Notes: a model not told the origin generated them from the letters alone. DNA of 64,000 nt from Anticarsia gemmatalis (GCF_050436995.1 NC_134754.1:6627001-6691000), one strand, 5' to 3'; numbered from the stretch's first letter, positions 37,004 through 48,684 are shown. Numbers and translations: made by a program.

Positions 37004-37300
37004 GGATCTGTGGCGCAGTCGGTAGTGTAACCGACTGCTAATCGGGAAGAGGTCTCGGGATCGATTCCCGGGTCGTGCCGAAAGTACTTATTAATCTTTT
37101 GTAATATTTATTAGAATGTTTCTCAAGAGTAACTCAGAGTTTGGTGTCGAGCCCGGCAAATGGCAATAGGCTCGCCCCCTATTATTTGGGATTGACATTG
37201 TTAATAGTGAAATGTGGGTGTGTATTTCATACTCTGCAAGTCTAAACCTTCGCAAAAAACAGGCGTGATAATAATACTATGTTTGTTTGTATGAATACTT
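37004..37300 (+). mobile_element. tRNA-derived SINE, family 3
   Basis: The tRNA-like head has A-box CTGTGGCGCAGTCGGTAGTG and B-box GGGATCGATTCCCGGGTCG. The body contains GAGCCCGGCAAATGGCAATA and GGCTCGCCCCCTATTATTTG, a block very common in moth genomes. Not a functional tRNA, because the anticodon arm is irregular and a SINE body follows directly. Confidence 0.8.
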
Positions 37301-37444
37301 AAACATAAATGTATTTAATCAGCTAGTTATAAAACACCTGCAAGAAACACGATATCGGTACAAAATATCACTATATAGAGGAAAAATGGTACGAAATATC
37401 TTATTATTTTCATATCAGGCGTAACTCTAACACAAGGCGCTACT

Positions 37445-38725
37445 AATGAGTCACACCAATGATTTTTGTTATGAGCATATTTAAAAACTAGGTACTTCAA
37501 GGATAAAAAATCTGTTTTTATTTTTTTCGTATCTTCAAAAATGACCGAGATATTAAACGTCAAAATATGGCCTTCGCGCCAAACTCCGGCGAAGCGGCCG
37601 CACGGACGTGTGACGTCATCTCGTGACACTGCTATTTCGTCAGTACTTGCCGATACCTACATAGGCTCGTTGCGCTCTCGCGGTTTCGCTTTAAATAATT
37701 TGTTTTGCTTATAGTGGACAAACAAAATGGTTAGGAAATATTGTATTGTTCCTATGTGTACTAACTCCAGTGAAAAAACACCCCAAAAATTGTTTTTTTC
37801 TGTACCATGTAAACTGTTTTATATTTTTGCAAAAGACACCTAATCTAACACTTAAAGCCCGGTTCTGATACTGTCAAGCGCAAATGTTAAATAGAAGTTT
37901 ATTGCCTTTTGAACACTTCCTCAAGATCAAGATGCCATATCATGTTCATACATACCTAGCAATGAACTTCTACCTAACAGTTGATACTATTTAATAAGCA
38001 GTTCAATGACCTCACAGGCGGCGGCGAGCCGAGCGCGGCGGTTTATTAAATCTAATAATATCAAAATTAAAATGTTAGTTTAAAAGTTCTCATTACACAC
38101 CCAATCATATAAGACTACCTACCTACAGAGTAGATTCATGCGTTCGTATGATAGCCATCAACCTGACTAAAGTCAGAGGCAGGGGTGACAACTTTTTTTT
38201 TTATAATATTATTTTAAAACTATGTTTTCTAAATTTACACTTGGTAGGTACGTAACACTCATTATTTGTAATGCCAGTTCTAACAAACTTTCAATTTTAT
38301 TACATTTTTATACACACAAAAATATTATTAGTAGTATACGAGTTCAACTTTCTTTACCTGGGTCTAGTTGATGATTGTGTGCGTGGCGATCGAGATCGAG
38401 GATATCTTATTTTACAAAAAACACGATGATTAAATTTATAACACATACACATACTCAGACTCTTTAAATATTAAATGCAAATCACTTTTCAAATCAAAAC
38501 TCCGCATCACCCGCAGTCGAACAAGCGTGTCTGTTGCGTCGTGACGTCAGCGCATAGCGCGCGAAGCAACGCAAATTTAAAAAATCAGTGAAACTTTATA
38601 ACGCTGTGACTTCGGTAATTTTGATCCGATTTTGATAAAACAAAAACTATTATTATCAGCATAAGTACACAAATTAAATGCAGTATGTTTAATAGTCATA
38701 TTTTGATGTGCTGGTGTGACTCATT
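37445..38725 (+). mobile_element. Non-autonomous DNA transposon carrying a THAP-domain exon
   Basis: The ends AATGAGTCACACCA (37445-37458) and TGGTGTGACTCATT (38712-38725) are a perfect 14-bp inverted repeat, and the interior is unusually GC-rich at both sub-ends (CGGCCGCACGGACGTGTGAC left, GTCGTGACGTCAGCGCATAG right). Inside at 37727 is an open exon with the start of a THAP zinc finger. THAP domains occur in P-element-type transposases, so this is probably an internally deleted P-like element or a relative. No target duplication was identified. Confidence 0.5.
37727..37808 (+). pseudogene. Orphan THAP-domain first exon (transposase remnant)
   Basis: The ATG at 37727 opens MVRKYCIVPMCTNSSEKTPQ and continues KLFFSVP, ending at a GTAAAC donor. 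The C-x4-C pair followed by a Phe-Phe-x-Val-Pro block is the N-terminal half of the C2CH THAP zinc finger. The second half (AVPTF box and Cys-His pair) is not found downstream, so the exon is stranded in a deleted element. Confidence 0.6.
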
Positions 38726-39499
38726 TGCAACATATTGTATCACATTGGCCGTATAAGCAATACACGAGCTCTCGCTTACAGACTCTTATTATAACATAAA
38801 GTAATGACAAAGTAAAAGTAGGTAATACTACAATATCATATTCTATCTTATGAAGTACCTGTTATAAGCAATAGTGATTATGACTGACAATAGTGTTTTC
38901 CTCTCAATTCCTTTCTTTCTTTACGGAATATTGAGTAGAATGAGTTTCGAAATCAAAGATTAATAAATCTTTATAAACATAATAATGTTTATCACTCAAT
39001 ATGAGTCTCACTGTGTTCGTAGTATTTACAAGTAGCTTATCTCAATCTGCCTTTTTTAACAAAAAGTAGCAGTATGTTATACACACTTTTTGTCTCTAAA
39101 ACCCTACCAATATATGCCATAAGAAATATTATATAACATAATGTGAGACCAATTAGTTTCCTTTACAGAGTAACTTTTGTTTCAATGTTATTATTGTTTA
39201 AGAAAACAAAAGACATTAGGGTGTCTTGTTAGGCCGCCAGTCCCGTGAAACACGGTTGAATATCAGTTTATTCAGAACATAAACTTTCACCTCACTTCGC
39301 CAAACCCGAGGGATGATTGATCTTACAATAGCTGTCAGGTTAATTGGCATTTGAATAATGTTTCGCGTCACTTTTGTGAAGTTTCAAACCCATTAGAATA
39401 CATTTTTTGAGTACTGTTTGTATAAAATATAATAGGACGGCACGTGTAACGTAGAACAAAAGTTCGCTCCCCAACTACCAATCTTTCACTGTCGTGTAT

Positions 39500-39685
39500 A
39501 CGACTTGCAAGAAAAAAAATATTTGTTTGATATATTGTGTTAAAACTTACGTCGTGGTGGTTATTTCTATCCTTATAATATTAATATCCTAGCCTATTTC
39601 ATTGAAACAGTGTGTTATTCTGAGTCTTCAGCTAGCATTTGAGTATGCATATTCAACTTTCGCATTTATAATATTAGCAGGATGA
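39500..39685 (+). repeat. Dispersed repeat tail
   Basis: AACTTTCGCATTTATAATAT followed by TAGCAGGATG, preceded by GAAACAGTGTGTTATTCTGA, resembles the fragment at 34070-34275. Confidence 0.45.
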
Positions 39686-40059
39686 TTTAACAAGTTTAAA
39701 GAAACACAGTAGGTAAACCATGCTGTAATAAGTACCTAACTATTACTCAGCTATTTGATACTTTCTGAACATATTAATTTGTTCAACAAACTTTAAGTTG
39801 ACTTTGTAACCGCATATTTGGATAGCAAATATAAAATGGAGGTCAGTGGAATAATTATAGGGATTCTCTCAGTTTATTCAAGTTTAATTAAAATATTGTA
39901 GAGAAAGTCATTCAGAACTAGAAAATTCTATATAACTACGAATAACGACCAAGTAAACTAATTTAAAACGAGTTATTATTTCTTGTGATTGATACAACCT
40001 ACAACGTAGAACAACCTACAATTAACATTTTTGTTTTGATACATAAAAATATTTTTATT

Positions 40060-40235
40060 GATCTTTTCACTTGTGCCGCGAGCACTTATACAAGCATACG
40101 AACAACGGACAACGGCAAGGTACAATCAGACCCGAAACAACTATTTCTGGATCGCACTAATATTTGTTCCGTGCGGAAATCGAATGACGCATTGGTAATA
40201 GTGTGGCGACCACCTTAACCGACGCGCCCCTGGAA
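40060..40235 (-). mobile_element. SINE family 1, inverted
   Basis: Read on the minus strand it gives GGTTAAGGTGGTCGCCACAC, a B-box-like CGATTTCCGCACGGAACAAA and ACCTTGCCGTTGTCCGTTGT, matching the copy at 3826-4030. The 77-codon frame in this position is SINE sequence. Confidence 0.65.
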
Positions 40236-40558
40236 GCAAAAAGTTGCGCTATTCAATTGACGAAATTACATCAATATTTTTTTAAAGAAACAGTTCATGT
40301 ATCTCTCGCATAAAGTCAAAATAAGTACAATTATTGGAAATACGATATTTTAATAAGGATTGGATTGGAGATTCATTAAATAAAGTTCGTTGACTTATTA
40401 TTTCTTTATTTTTCTTGAATAAAAAATTGCCGCATCTCATGAGGCGCTTATGCTAATATATTGTAGAATAATAACTTATTTTTCCTCATCCAGCTTAGAA
40501 TAAAGTGAACAGGAAAAAATCCAATAGTAAAGAAGTCGAATATATTAGTGACAGTAGA

Positions 40559-40566
40559 TATATAAA
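40559..40566 (+). promoter_or_regulatory. TATA box of the 40.6 kb peptide gene
   Basis: TATATAAA lies 61-68 bp before the ATG at 40627. A possible Rel-type palindrome, GGAAAAAATCC, is at 40512-40522. Confidence 0.6.
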
Positions 40567-40626
40567 CGCGGTAATTGCTTAAGAGAATACACTTACAAGT
40601 TTTTCTTCTTCGAGTTATTTGACACT

Positions 40627-41864
40627 ATGAAACTGTTCAACTACGTCGTATTGGTGATGGCCATGTTGGCTCTCATGGGTGGAGTCAGCGCAGGCCGTAA
40701 TAAAGTCGCTGAAAAACTCGCCGTAAGTAACCACTTTCCATTTACTAAACCAGTTAGTCCAGTCATTATAGTAAGTTCACCTCGGAATTCGAGATACCCA
40801 GCTGTAAGTCTGTAAATACTTGTATATTGACACCCTAAAAGTTGTCTCAAAACCTACATATGGTAGGGTGTACGCAACTATAAAATTTCAAGGTCCAAAG
40901 TCCCAAAAACCGGTTTTTTGAGCTTTTTTTGTAAATATCTCATTTCCTACGGAATTTTTGCATTCGTATTCATTACCAATATTGTACAGTATAAAATTCT
41001 CTACAAATTTTGTTTGATTTTTTTTTTTACGGTGAACCGTTTTCGAGATAGAGGGCGGAGAGCGCGCGGTCACAGGATCATTTCAAGTCAACCGGTGCCT
41101 CCGGTCGAAGATGCGCCATATATAGTTGATGAACTATCGATAAATCAATGATTAATAAATATTTGTCAATTTCTATTAACTATTACATTATTTTTTATTA
41201 ATTTTTTTCATAACCTATCCACTTTTTATTCAGTATTAATTAACTTATCAACACTTACCTGCCCATGTATTTATTATTTATATATTATTTTATACCATAC
41301 CATACCTATATTTTATACCACCTTGTATAAAAGTCGTCCCGGACTAAGAAAAGGTTGGGAACCCCTGTACTAAACTGTGCTAATGTGTGTTACGCTTGCT
41401 ACGCACATATTCGGTTCGTCATTAATCGGCCTAGCCGGCGGCAAAACCGATTGTGTGTAGATAAACCCGTTCGGCACAAGCCGAACAAGTGAGTCGAGTT
41501 GGTTTTGTTTTATGATAAATATCGCCGAACCGAACCGAATGCTAGGATGTATAACAGACACCACCAGTGAAAGGTCAGGTGTACCTTCGTCATAACGTGT
41601 TCTTCGAGGCACAGACGTACGACCTCAACTTCACACTTTCTAGTTAGAGGCAATCAATGAGACTTTTTTTTGAAACAAAACGTCACAAAACCACTTTTAT
41701 GCCGGTCCGGGATTAATACCCGATATACATATGTAAAAGAAATTACGTTTTTCCTTAAATCTTTGTATACTTCTAATCTTTTCAACTACGGTTTGTTTGT
41801 AATATTATAAAATTCTAAATTTTTATATTTACAGGAACAACTCAGAAAGATAAAACGTCATTAG
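40627..41864 (+). CDS. Ultra-short secreted cationic peptide, moricin-locus member
   Basis: Exon 1 (40627-40722, 32 codons) ends at GTAAGT in phase 0. Exon 2 (41835-41864) after a TTTACAG acceptor encodes only EQLRKIKRH and a TAG stop, so the precursor has 41 residues. The signal peptide MKLFNYVVLVMAMLALMGGV ends around Ala22. The predicted mature peptide is 19 residues, GRNKVAEKLAEQLRKIKRH, an ideal short cationic helix with a basic tail like moricin's. A TATA box lies upstream and an AATAAA polyA signal at about 42019, so a complete gene is likely, although an undetected middle exon cannot be excluded. Signal style, intron phase and position suggest a strongly reduced moricin paralogue. The 1.1-kb intron is filled with repeats. 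Confidence 0.7.
40855..41370. repeat. Repeat sequence in the intron of the 40.6 kb gene
   Basis: The segment 40855-41100 (AAAGTCCCAAAAACCGGTTTTT, then GTGAACCGTTTTCGAGATAG) and the text TTGGGAACCCCTGTACTAAA near 41355 resemble common dispersed repeats. Open frames here are not genes. Confidence 0.4.
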
Positions 41865-44800
41865 AAAACTAAAAAAAATATAATTTCATTTAAATTTGGA
41901 CTGGATATTGTAATTAAATGTTATGCTACTCTTATATTCTTTAAATATATTCAATATGTTTTTAGAATTAGATTGTCAGTGTTACTGTTTTTATTGTAAG
42001 TATATTTGTCAATGACTCAATAAACTGTGTATTAAAACCTTTTTTTAGTCTTTACTACTAGTCCACGGATGGGAAAATAGTAAAACACTTTTCTTATACT
42101 AATACTGGGCTGTAACAGAAAAAACAGAGAACTAGCGAAACGTGAATGATGGATGATGTTTTTAAATAGAAATTTTACTTATTTTATAACATAAATTATT
42201 AGTCTAGTGTTTTAAATGGCTATGTTTCTTCTATCCTGTAAACAGTTACGTAAATCAGACGTTTACAAGGGTAGTAAAGTTTATATGCCTAAACTAAATT
42301 CCCTGGGTTAACAAACTTGAAATTTGCCACAAATACTTTAGTTCAAAGTAAATAGTTATCGATTAACAACACAACCCTTAGACAGGGGTAGGTACTATGG
42401 GTTGAAAGTTTTATACAAATATTGGTATAGAATTAAAGATAGTCTTTGACTAAATCATATAGATATTACGTAGAGACGTATGTATGGATGTTTGTCACAG
42501 TTCCACGTAAAACGACAGGTTGAGATGAAATATTGCACTCTTCTTATTCTATTTTAGTTAAAAAACTACTACAATATGTTTTCTCTTTATCATTTTGCTA
42601 AGGAGTGAAAGAAACAAAACTGTAAGCCTTTCATAAATTCATATATTTGTATGAATAAGAGGGTTAGAATGCACACCCAACAGAATTTTATAACTCAAAA
42701 ATATTTGTATCGCTTGAAACGTTAAACTCAAGGAAGTAGCAACCTAACTGACGGCAGATTGAAGTAGCAGTACAAAATATTGACAGCGGCGAGCTTTGAT
42801 GTAAGTCGAAGTAAAGCCTTTGTCCAGCCGCAAGGTATTATGAATTCAAACTTTTATAACTTAAAGTTACCACTCGTAGACTTTGCATGCTTCGTAGATA
42901 TATTAAAGAACTTCACCGGTATATTTTTAACGACACGTCTTACATTAAGAATGAACTAAGATTTACTCAATTTCAGGCTTGATAAATTTTGTGGTTTGCA
43001 TTAAATATTGAATAGGTTCAACAAAATGTGACGGCATGTAATATTTTCTTCTGCCGTAAGAAAAATACCTTTCTATATGAAAAAAACATTCAGTTGTAAC
43101 GCTACTGTAAATACCTAAATATTATATTAAGTCGGGGAAAAAGTCTTTTCGCATTTTAGTATGTATGAACTTGTAATAAAATCTATTTGGCTTCAAGAAT
43201 GACAAATGAGTACACGGTTCATTGGGTTTCTTTCAGTGAGCTCGTGAGGTACCCAAATATCGAGCTTTTTTGTGTAGAGAAAAGATTTTATTACAAGTTC
43301 ATACATACTATAATGCGAAAAGACTTTTTTCCCGACCTAATATTATTAAATGGAAGGTAAACCTTCAATTTCGTCAAAATCGAGGTCAAGTTACAGTGAA
43401 CATTTCCACAATTTCAACGTTTGAATGGAGATATTGACATCACAGGAATGCAATCGATGTAAACCTATTAACCACGTTCCAACTGCCGACAACTAGACAT
43501 TCCATTTGAACACCACTTAATCGATTTGAATTCTGCATACCTGCTGGCACCTCGCCAAAGGCCTTACAAGTGCAGAAAACTTCTAAGAATCTACGCATGA
43601 ATGAACACATTTACATATTTTCTTCATAAGTTGAAAAGCTTTTAGAAATATTTGCACTTTTACGAAAAAAGGCTTGTGATGACTAAAGGTTTGTATTGAA
43701 AAAATGCTTTAAAAAGATACTAATATTCAGAATGATTACGCCCTTTATTTACTCCTAATATTAGCTAAAAGGAATCAAACTCTCAAAACTCAACGTAGTG
43801 ATGTTCATGATGACGTAACAAAGTAATATAACTGCAGTTATACTTCTAGAACTACAAAAATAGTTCACCCAAAAATCTAAATCAATAATTGTTTTTGTAA
43901 AGGGAAGAGACAAAGACTAGTGGACAGCAAAGAGTACCTACGAGTACTATCTATAACCGGGCACTTTGTTGTAGCATGAGCATTTTTTTACTCTCAACCT
44001 CTCGTTTCCCGTAAGTATGTATCTTTAACGTGTTAGAATAATAATGATACCTATACTTTTCATAAACATGAAGTTATCACAGATGGATATGTTGATACTA
44101 GTACTAGCCTGTTGTGGTCAATCATTGTCAGTCCGGTATGTCTCCGTAATACTAGGAATACATTGTAATAATGTATCAAAGGCATACCAAAAATAATAAT
44201 ATGTGCTGCTTACTATAATTGTGTATAATATATTCGTTATATTTGATAACTTATTATTATTTTATTACCATAACAAAACTTTTCGATGAAAAAAATGTTC
44301 TATAAATGTAGATATAACATTTTATTACTATAGATCTATAAGTATTTACAAGTACTTTTCCTAATCAGCAAAGTACTACACTTAAATAAAATAATGGAAA
44401 GTAAAGACCAATTAGAACGATTTATTTTATGGTGCTTTATTTTAATTTTATTTATGTTTAGTTCCTTTTTTTTTTCTTTTGTACATATAAAATTATTATT
44501 TAATGTATTAATTTAATATTTAGTTTTAATTATTATTGTTAAAATAGATTACTTATTCAAATCAAATTAGAACTAGAAGGAAATCAAGGTATAATGTTTA
44601 AGTTACGTACTTCAAATGTATACTTAGAGGAAATATTCCTAGCATTGCGAACATCAGTCACAATGATAAATGATTTTCTTCTTACATCAGTTCCAGACGC
44701 AGACTTCACGCATGTTGAAAGTTCGCGAGAACTTCCGACTATTTTCCGGGCTGACAAGCAGCCTATGTGTATGAGAGAAAATAATTATATTATTATGGTA

Positions 44801-46920
44801 AATAGAATACTAAGGTTCGATTCGCACGAAGCAAATATCGTTAGGACCTACAAGAGTTTCTAAACAGATTGTTTTTTGTCACTAAACCGTACACTTCTTT
44901 ACAATGTCTTTAGGAACCACACACTCATTTTCACTGTGAAAAGGATTATGTAAGACATTTATATAACTCACTTTTAAGTAGCTACGGAAACAGACGCAAA
45001 AGAAAATAAGTATGTAAGTACCTTCTACATTAAATATATTACTACTTAGTACTTACTACGAGTAACACAATGAACTTCTATCGGACAGGAAAATTATTGT
45101 CAAAGGATTTAATGTATTATGAAAGTGGGTTTCTTTAACGATGTCATTATGTATTCTGTATGCGGAGATAGAAATCTACTTACAAGAGTAACGCGAATTA
45201 GTTTAAAACGGATTTTTAGATTTAATACTCTATCAAAAAGAGAAAAACGTAAGTAGTACTTTACTTACCCATTTACCAGGCAAATGTAAATTCTCTTTTT
45301 GAGGAAGGGTCTTGGCGTAGCCATAAACAAGATCAATAATCAATATCTTATTTAATATCAAGAGTAGATAGCAAGATACTTTACCAACAGAATTTTACAA
45401 TGGGTCTAAGCAGCGAACTCAACAAATAACCAAGTAACGCATAACGAGGTAGTACCAGTGAGTCCAGAAAAACATTATTTTAGCTCTTTATCGTTTTGTC
45501 CCCTAATATTTTACCCTAAATGCTCCATTCTGTCGAGACCCTACTTTGAATGGGAATAGAGAAAAGGCAATATATTATTACACTATTTCAAAAGAACTTC
45601 TTCAAATTGTCGGCCGACATTGATTAAGTTGTGGGGTAAATCAAATTGGGGACACATGTGCAGTTGTGAGATGATGGTTTCAGTCCTCGATTGTTTGCGA
45701 GATGGCATGTGGACGTAATAACCGCAAAGTGCGATTCACTGCCTCGTGTTTCATTACATTCAATCCTCAGTTATACGAACAGGTGTGGACTTTATAGTTT
45801 TAATTTTATATTACGAAAATGAAAAGTAATGATAAGCTTTTTCTATAACGGGGTTATTTCTCTTGTCCTGTAGTCATTAACCATGGCCGTTCTTTGGAAT
45901 ACAAACATCTTAAAATTAAGTAAGGACTGTAATCGTCGGTCATTGACATGACCGCGGCTCTGTGCTCAAGTTAAGTGCACTATGACGTGTTACCCTTGTG
46001 AATGAAAGATATTGATCACATGTCATATTTTGATTTCCCCTGCCTTCTTTGTTTGAAGATAGATGACGCTTATATGAAGATATCCTTCCATTAAACGTGA
46101 TAGTTAAAAACTATGGCAAATCACCTCCCATGCAAGTGGTTGACGGTTCAAGTCGAATTTAAGGCAATATAACATCGTAATGAAAACAGCAACTAGCCTA
46201 GCAGTGGGATAGTAATGTGTTAATTTTTTGTGAATATATTTTTTCACAGAATATGGATAGTATGTCTTTCATCCAGTTAAGCCCTTCCTAGAACCCGTTT
46301 AAGACAGCTTTAAACTACGGAATTGGCTTTAGAAACTTTAGCGTTAGGTGCTCTTCAAAGACAACTTCATAATAATATTCAGTTGCTAATATCATCACAT
46401 AGAATACCGCTTTGTCTTGAAAGCTTTTGAAAGTGTGAAATTGAAACTCGAGTCAAAGTTATACAATACGACAAAACAGTTTAGGGTGACAAAGCAGTAG
46501 CAGACATAACGAGATGTTCGTTCTTTACAGTTTCTTACAGTCTAACATTATAACATTTCTTAATTATATTTCTGGAAATTTACCTTTACGAGTTATGCAT
46601 CTACCTTGTAATAAGTCATGGAAATTCTTTGTTGATGGTGCCAACAGATTTTCTACCGCATCATACCATTGTTTATATTTCAAGTAACTTTTAATAGGTA
46701 TAATTTATCGTATAATATAAAAGAGTGTATGCCAAAATCATAACTAAATATCGTTAGCTTGAGTTTATTCGCCAAGTAGAATAAGAACAATTGGTCAATT
46801 CTCAAGGATTTAAACCGGCTGCGTCAACTTACACGTTCACCTCCATATTATTATACTTTCGTTTAAATGTAAACCTTAGCTTTTGCTACACGCGGTACTA
46901 AAGAAGCTTAAGGAAACTTT
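41865..46920. other. Intergenic gap between the last two peptide genes
   Basis: Five kilobases without a supported gene. Holds the 3' end of the 40.6 kb gene, a mariner MITE (43127-43340), and a signal-peptide-like start at 44068 without a usable second exon. The 89-codon frame at 44594 has no recognisable domain. Confidence 0.45.
43127..43340. mobile_element. 214-bp mariner-type MITE
   Basis: The left end TTAAGTCGGGGAAAAAGTCT and the right end (complement TTAGGTCGGGAAAAAAGTCT) form a TIR of nearly 60 bp that also includes TTTCGCATTTTAGTATGTAT and GAACTTGTAATAAAATCT. TA lies on both sides (43125-43126 and 43341-43342), the standard mariner target duplication. The core of about 100 bp is non-coding. 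Confidence 0.85.
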
Positions 46921-46923
46921 TGT

Positions 46924-46933
46924 GGGATTTCAC
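46924..46933 (+). promoter_or_regulatory. kappaB-like site upstream of the 47.1 kb gene
   Basis: GGGATTTCAC lies 48 bp before the TATA box and differs by one base from the kappaB-like GGGACTTCAC upstream of the moricin gene at 16.9 kb. This suggests shared Rel-factor control. Confidence 0.45.
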
Positions 46934-46980
46934 TGTTCAATGGAATCTCCTGTGCGTAGTTAGTCATCACTTCTTTTTAA

Positions 46981-46990
46981 CATATAAAAC
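46981..46990 (+). promoter_or_regulatory. TATA box of the 47.1 kb peptide gene
   Basis: CATATAAAAC lies 76-85 bp before the ATG at 47066. Confidence 0.65.
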
Positions 46991-47065
46991 GGGTAGGGTT
47001 CAAGTAAAAGATACCATTGTTATCCAATATTTGGCAGCAGTAAGAACTGAAGAGACGATACAAAC

Positions 47066-47697
47066 ATGAAACTGTTTAGTTTGGTGATCGTAGTTCTCGT
47101 TGTACTGGCAGTGTTCCTAGGAAGAAGCACGGCCCATCCTAAGGGCGGAGTAAGCGGATTGAAAAAAGGCGTAAAAGCTGTCGTGAGTACCTTTCTATTA
47201 GATGATCTTTCATGAATTCTCTGACTGCATTCATGAATTCTCCATAATCATTTGAAATGCAAATGACAATTGGCTCCATAACAAACATTTCTCGGAGGAC
47301 TCTTGGGTCACGTTAAAGTGTATCCGAATTTCAACATTCAACAAAATTATAACAAATATAATTAACATTCAACTTGAATTAAATTCTTGACTCATACATT
47401 TTCAATTACCCATTCCTTCCTTATTTTGGCGAAAGCTAAGACTTATTCCTCTACCTGTTACTTCAAAACAATCATGGATATCTTAATCCAATATGTACTG
47501 AATTCTCCAGCAGATTCTATTGAAGATACCAATTAAGATCTCCCGACTGATCTGACCATGAAGATAAACCTTCAAAGAATGTATTTTTTTAATAGTAACA
47601 TTATATTTTTCAGAAAGCCGGTCTCAGTGCGCTATCAGCCGTCGGCACCGGTCACGAAATCTACCAACACGTCAAAAGCAAACGCGGTTCAAATTAA
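47066..47697 (+). CDS. Moricin-like antimicrobial peptide precursor
   Basis: Exon 1 (47066-47182, 39 codons) ends at GTGAGT in phase 0. Exon 2 (47614-47697) after TTTTTCAG gives 27 residues plus TAA, total 66. The signal peptide MKLFSLVIVVLVVLAVFLGR ends near Ala23, followed by HPKGGVSGLKKGVKAV. Exon 2 begins KAGLSALSAVGTGHEIYQHV and ends in KSKRGSN. The second exon has exactly the same length as that of the 23.3 kb gene and shares K-x-G-x-SA, GT-x-H-x2-Y and VK-x-K. His-Pro replaces the Ala-Pro dipeptide seen after the signal in the moricins. A kappaB-like site and TATA box lie upstream and AATAAA at 47736. A membrane-active helical peptide is expected. Confidence 0.9.
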
Positions 47698-48160
47698 TTA
47701 AAAGTTATTTCTGTTTAAGTTTATTGTTACGTTTTAATAAATTTGTTTGAGCCCATAACTAATTGTTGTTATTCAACAATATTTCGTGGATTTTAGGTCA
47801 ACTGGAACATGTCCAAAACGCATTTTTTATAAAACAGACAGGCTATTGTTATTGCGAAACTCACTTAAATACAGAATGGTCATACTGCACTTAATGGTAC
47901 CTAGATATATAACAAATAATTCCTAGACTAAATGACATCAATCATCAGCAATTAATTCTTGGCAAGGTAGGCTTACCAAACAACTATTTTACGACCATAA
48001 TATTGCATAAACGAATAGGTATAAAAAACTAAAATCTAGATAGGTATATTGGTTTCCATTGAAAACGTGTTTATTAACCTATTGTGTATGCAGTATGTGT
48101 AGCTGTGAATGTATAAGCTGTCTGTCCTGCGCAGTACAATTATAATTTTATACTTATGAC

Positions 48161-48684
48161 TAGTGAATGCAATCCCGATCTCGCGGGATCCCGATCTCGC
48201 GAGATCCCGTGTATTTTTTCGGGATCAATCCCGAAGCATAATATGACGAGATCCCGTTCGGGATTGTCGGAGAGGGCATTTTCAGCAGCTGGCTACATTG
48301 CAATAGACTTAAGATGCTGATTAGAAGATCGTGCTATTGATACACTTTATTTTTAAGAGGCTACTTTCAAAATGCCATGTGATTACTTTTTATTTTGATC
48401 TCCTGAAGCTACACCTATTTTTTGATTATGTTCATGTTATTACACCTGTTAATTATATTACGTTGTTAGTAATATTCAAAAATAAAGGCTTTTATTTTCT
48501 TTCAAATAATAATTTATTGCATTCACCACACTATCACACACATATTACATTAAACAAGCCGTTTTAATCGTATTATTTTTACTAACTGGACGGGATCCCG
48601 AAAATCTCGGGATCCCGCGGGATTGATATTTCTGATCTCGAGGGATCTCGAGTTGACGATCTCGAGTCGGGATTGCATTCCCTA
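48161..48684 (+). mobile_element. Non-autonomous hAT element with 8-bp target-site duplication
   Basis: The element begins TAGTGAATGCAATCCCGATC and ends in the complement of TAGGGAATGCAATCCCGACT, terminal repeats typical of hAT elements. It is flanked by a perfect 8-bp duplication CTTATGAC (48153-48160 and 48685-48692). Both sub-ends are packed with GGGATCCCG/CTCGAG-type palindromic motifs. At about 48269-48360 a broken frame reads SERAFSAAGYIAIDLRC, stop, LEDRAIDTLYF, the remains of the hAT transposase dimerisation domain. Confidence 0.92.

Noticed and set aside
37008..37085. tRNA-like sequence with A and B boxes
   Set aside because: It runs directly into a known SINE body and does not fold into a regular anticodon arm. 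The tRNA-like heads at 3826, 24373, 40235 and 53641 were rejected for the same reason.
44068..44135. Signal-peptide-like start MKLSQMDMLILVLACCGQSL ending at a GTATGT donor
   Set aside because: The only nearby acceptors give immediate stops (for example at 44690, nine codons then stop), and no TATA box or conserved second exon was found. It may be chance or a dead member of the peptide cluster.
44594..44863. 89-codon frame starting MFKLRTSNVYLEE
   Set aside because: No signal peptide, domain or splice partner, and the region lacks other gene signals.
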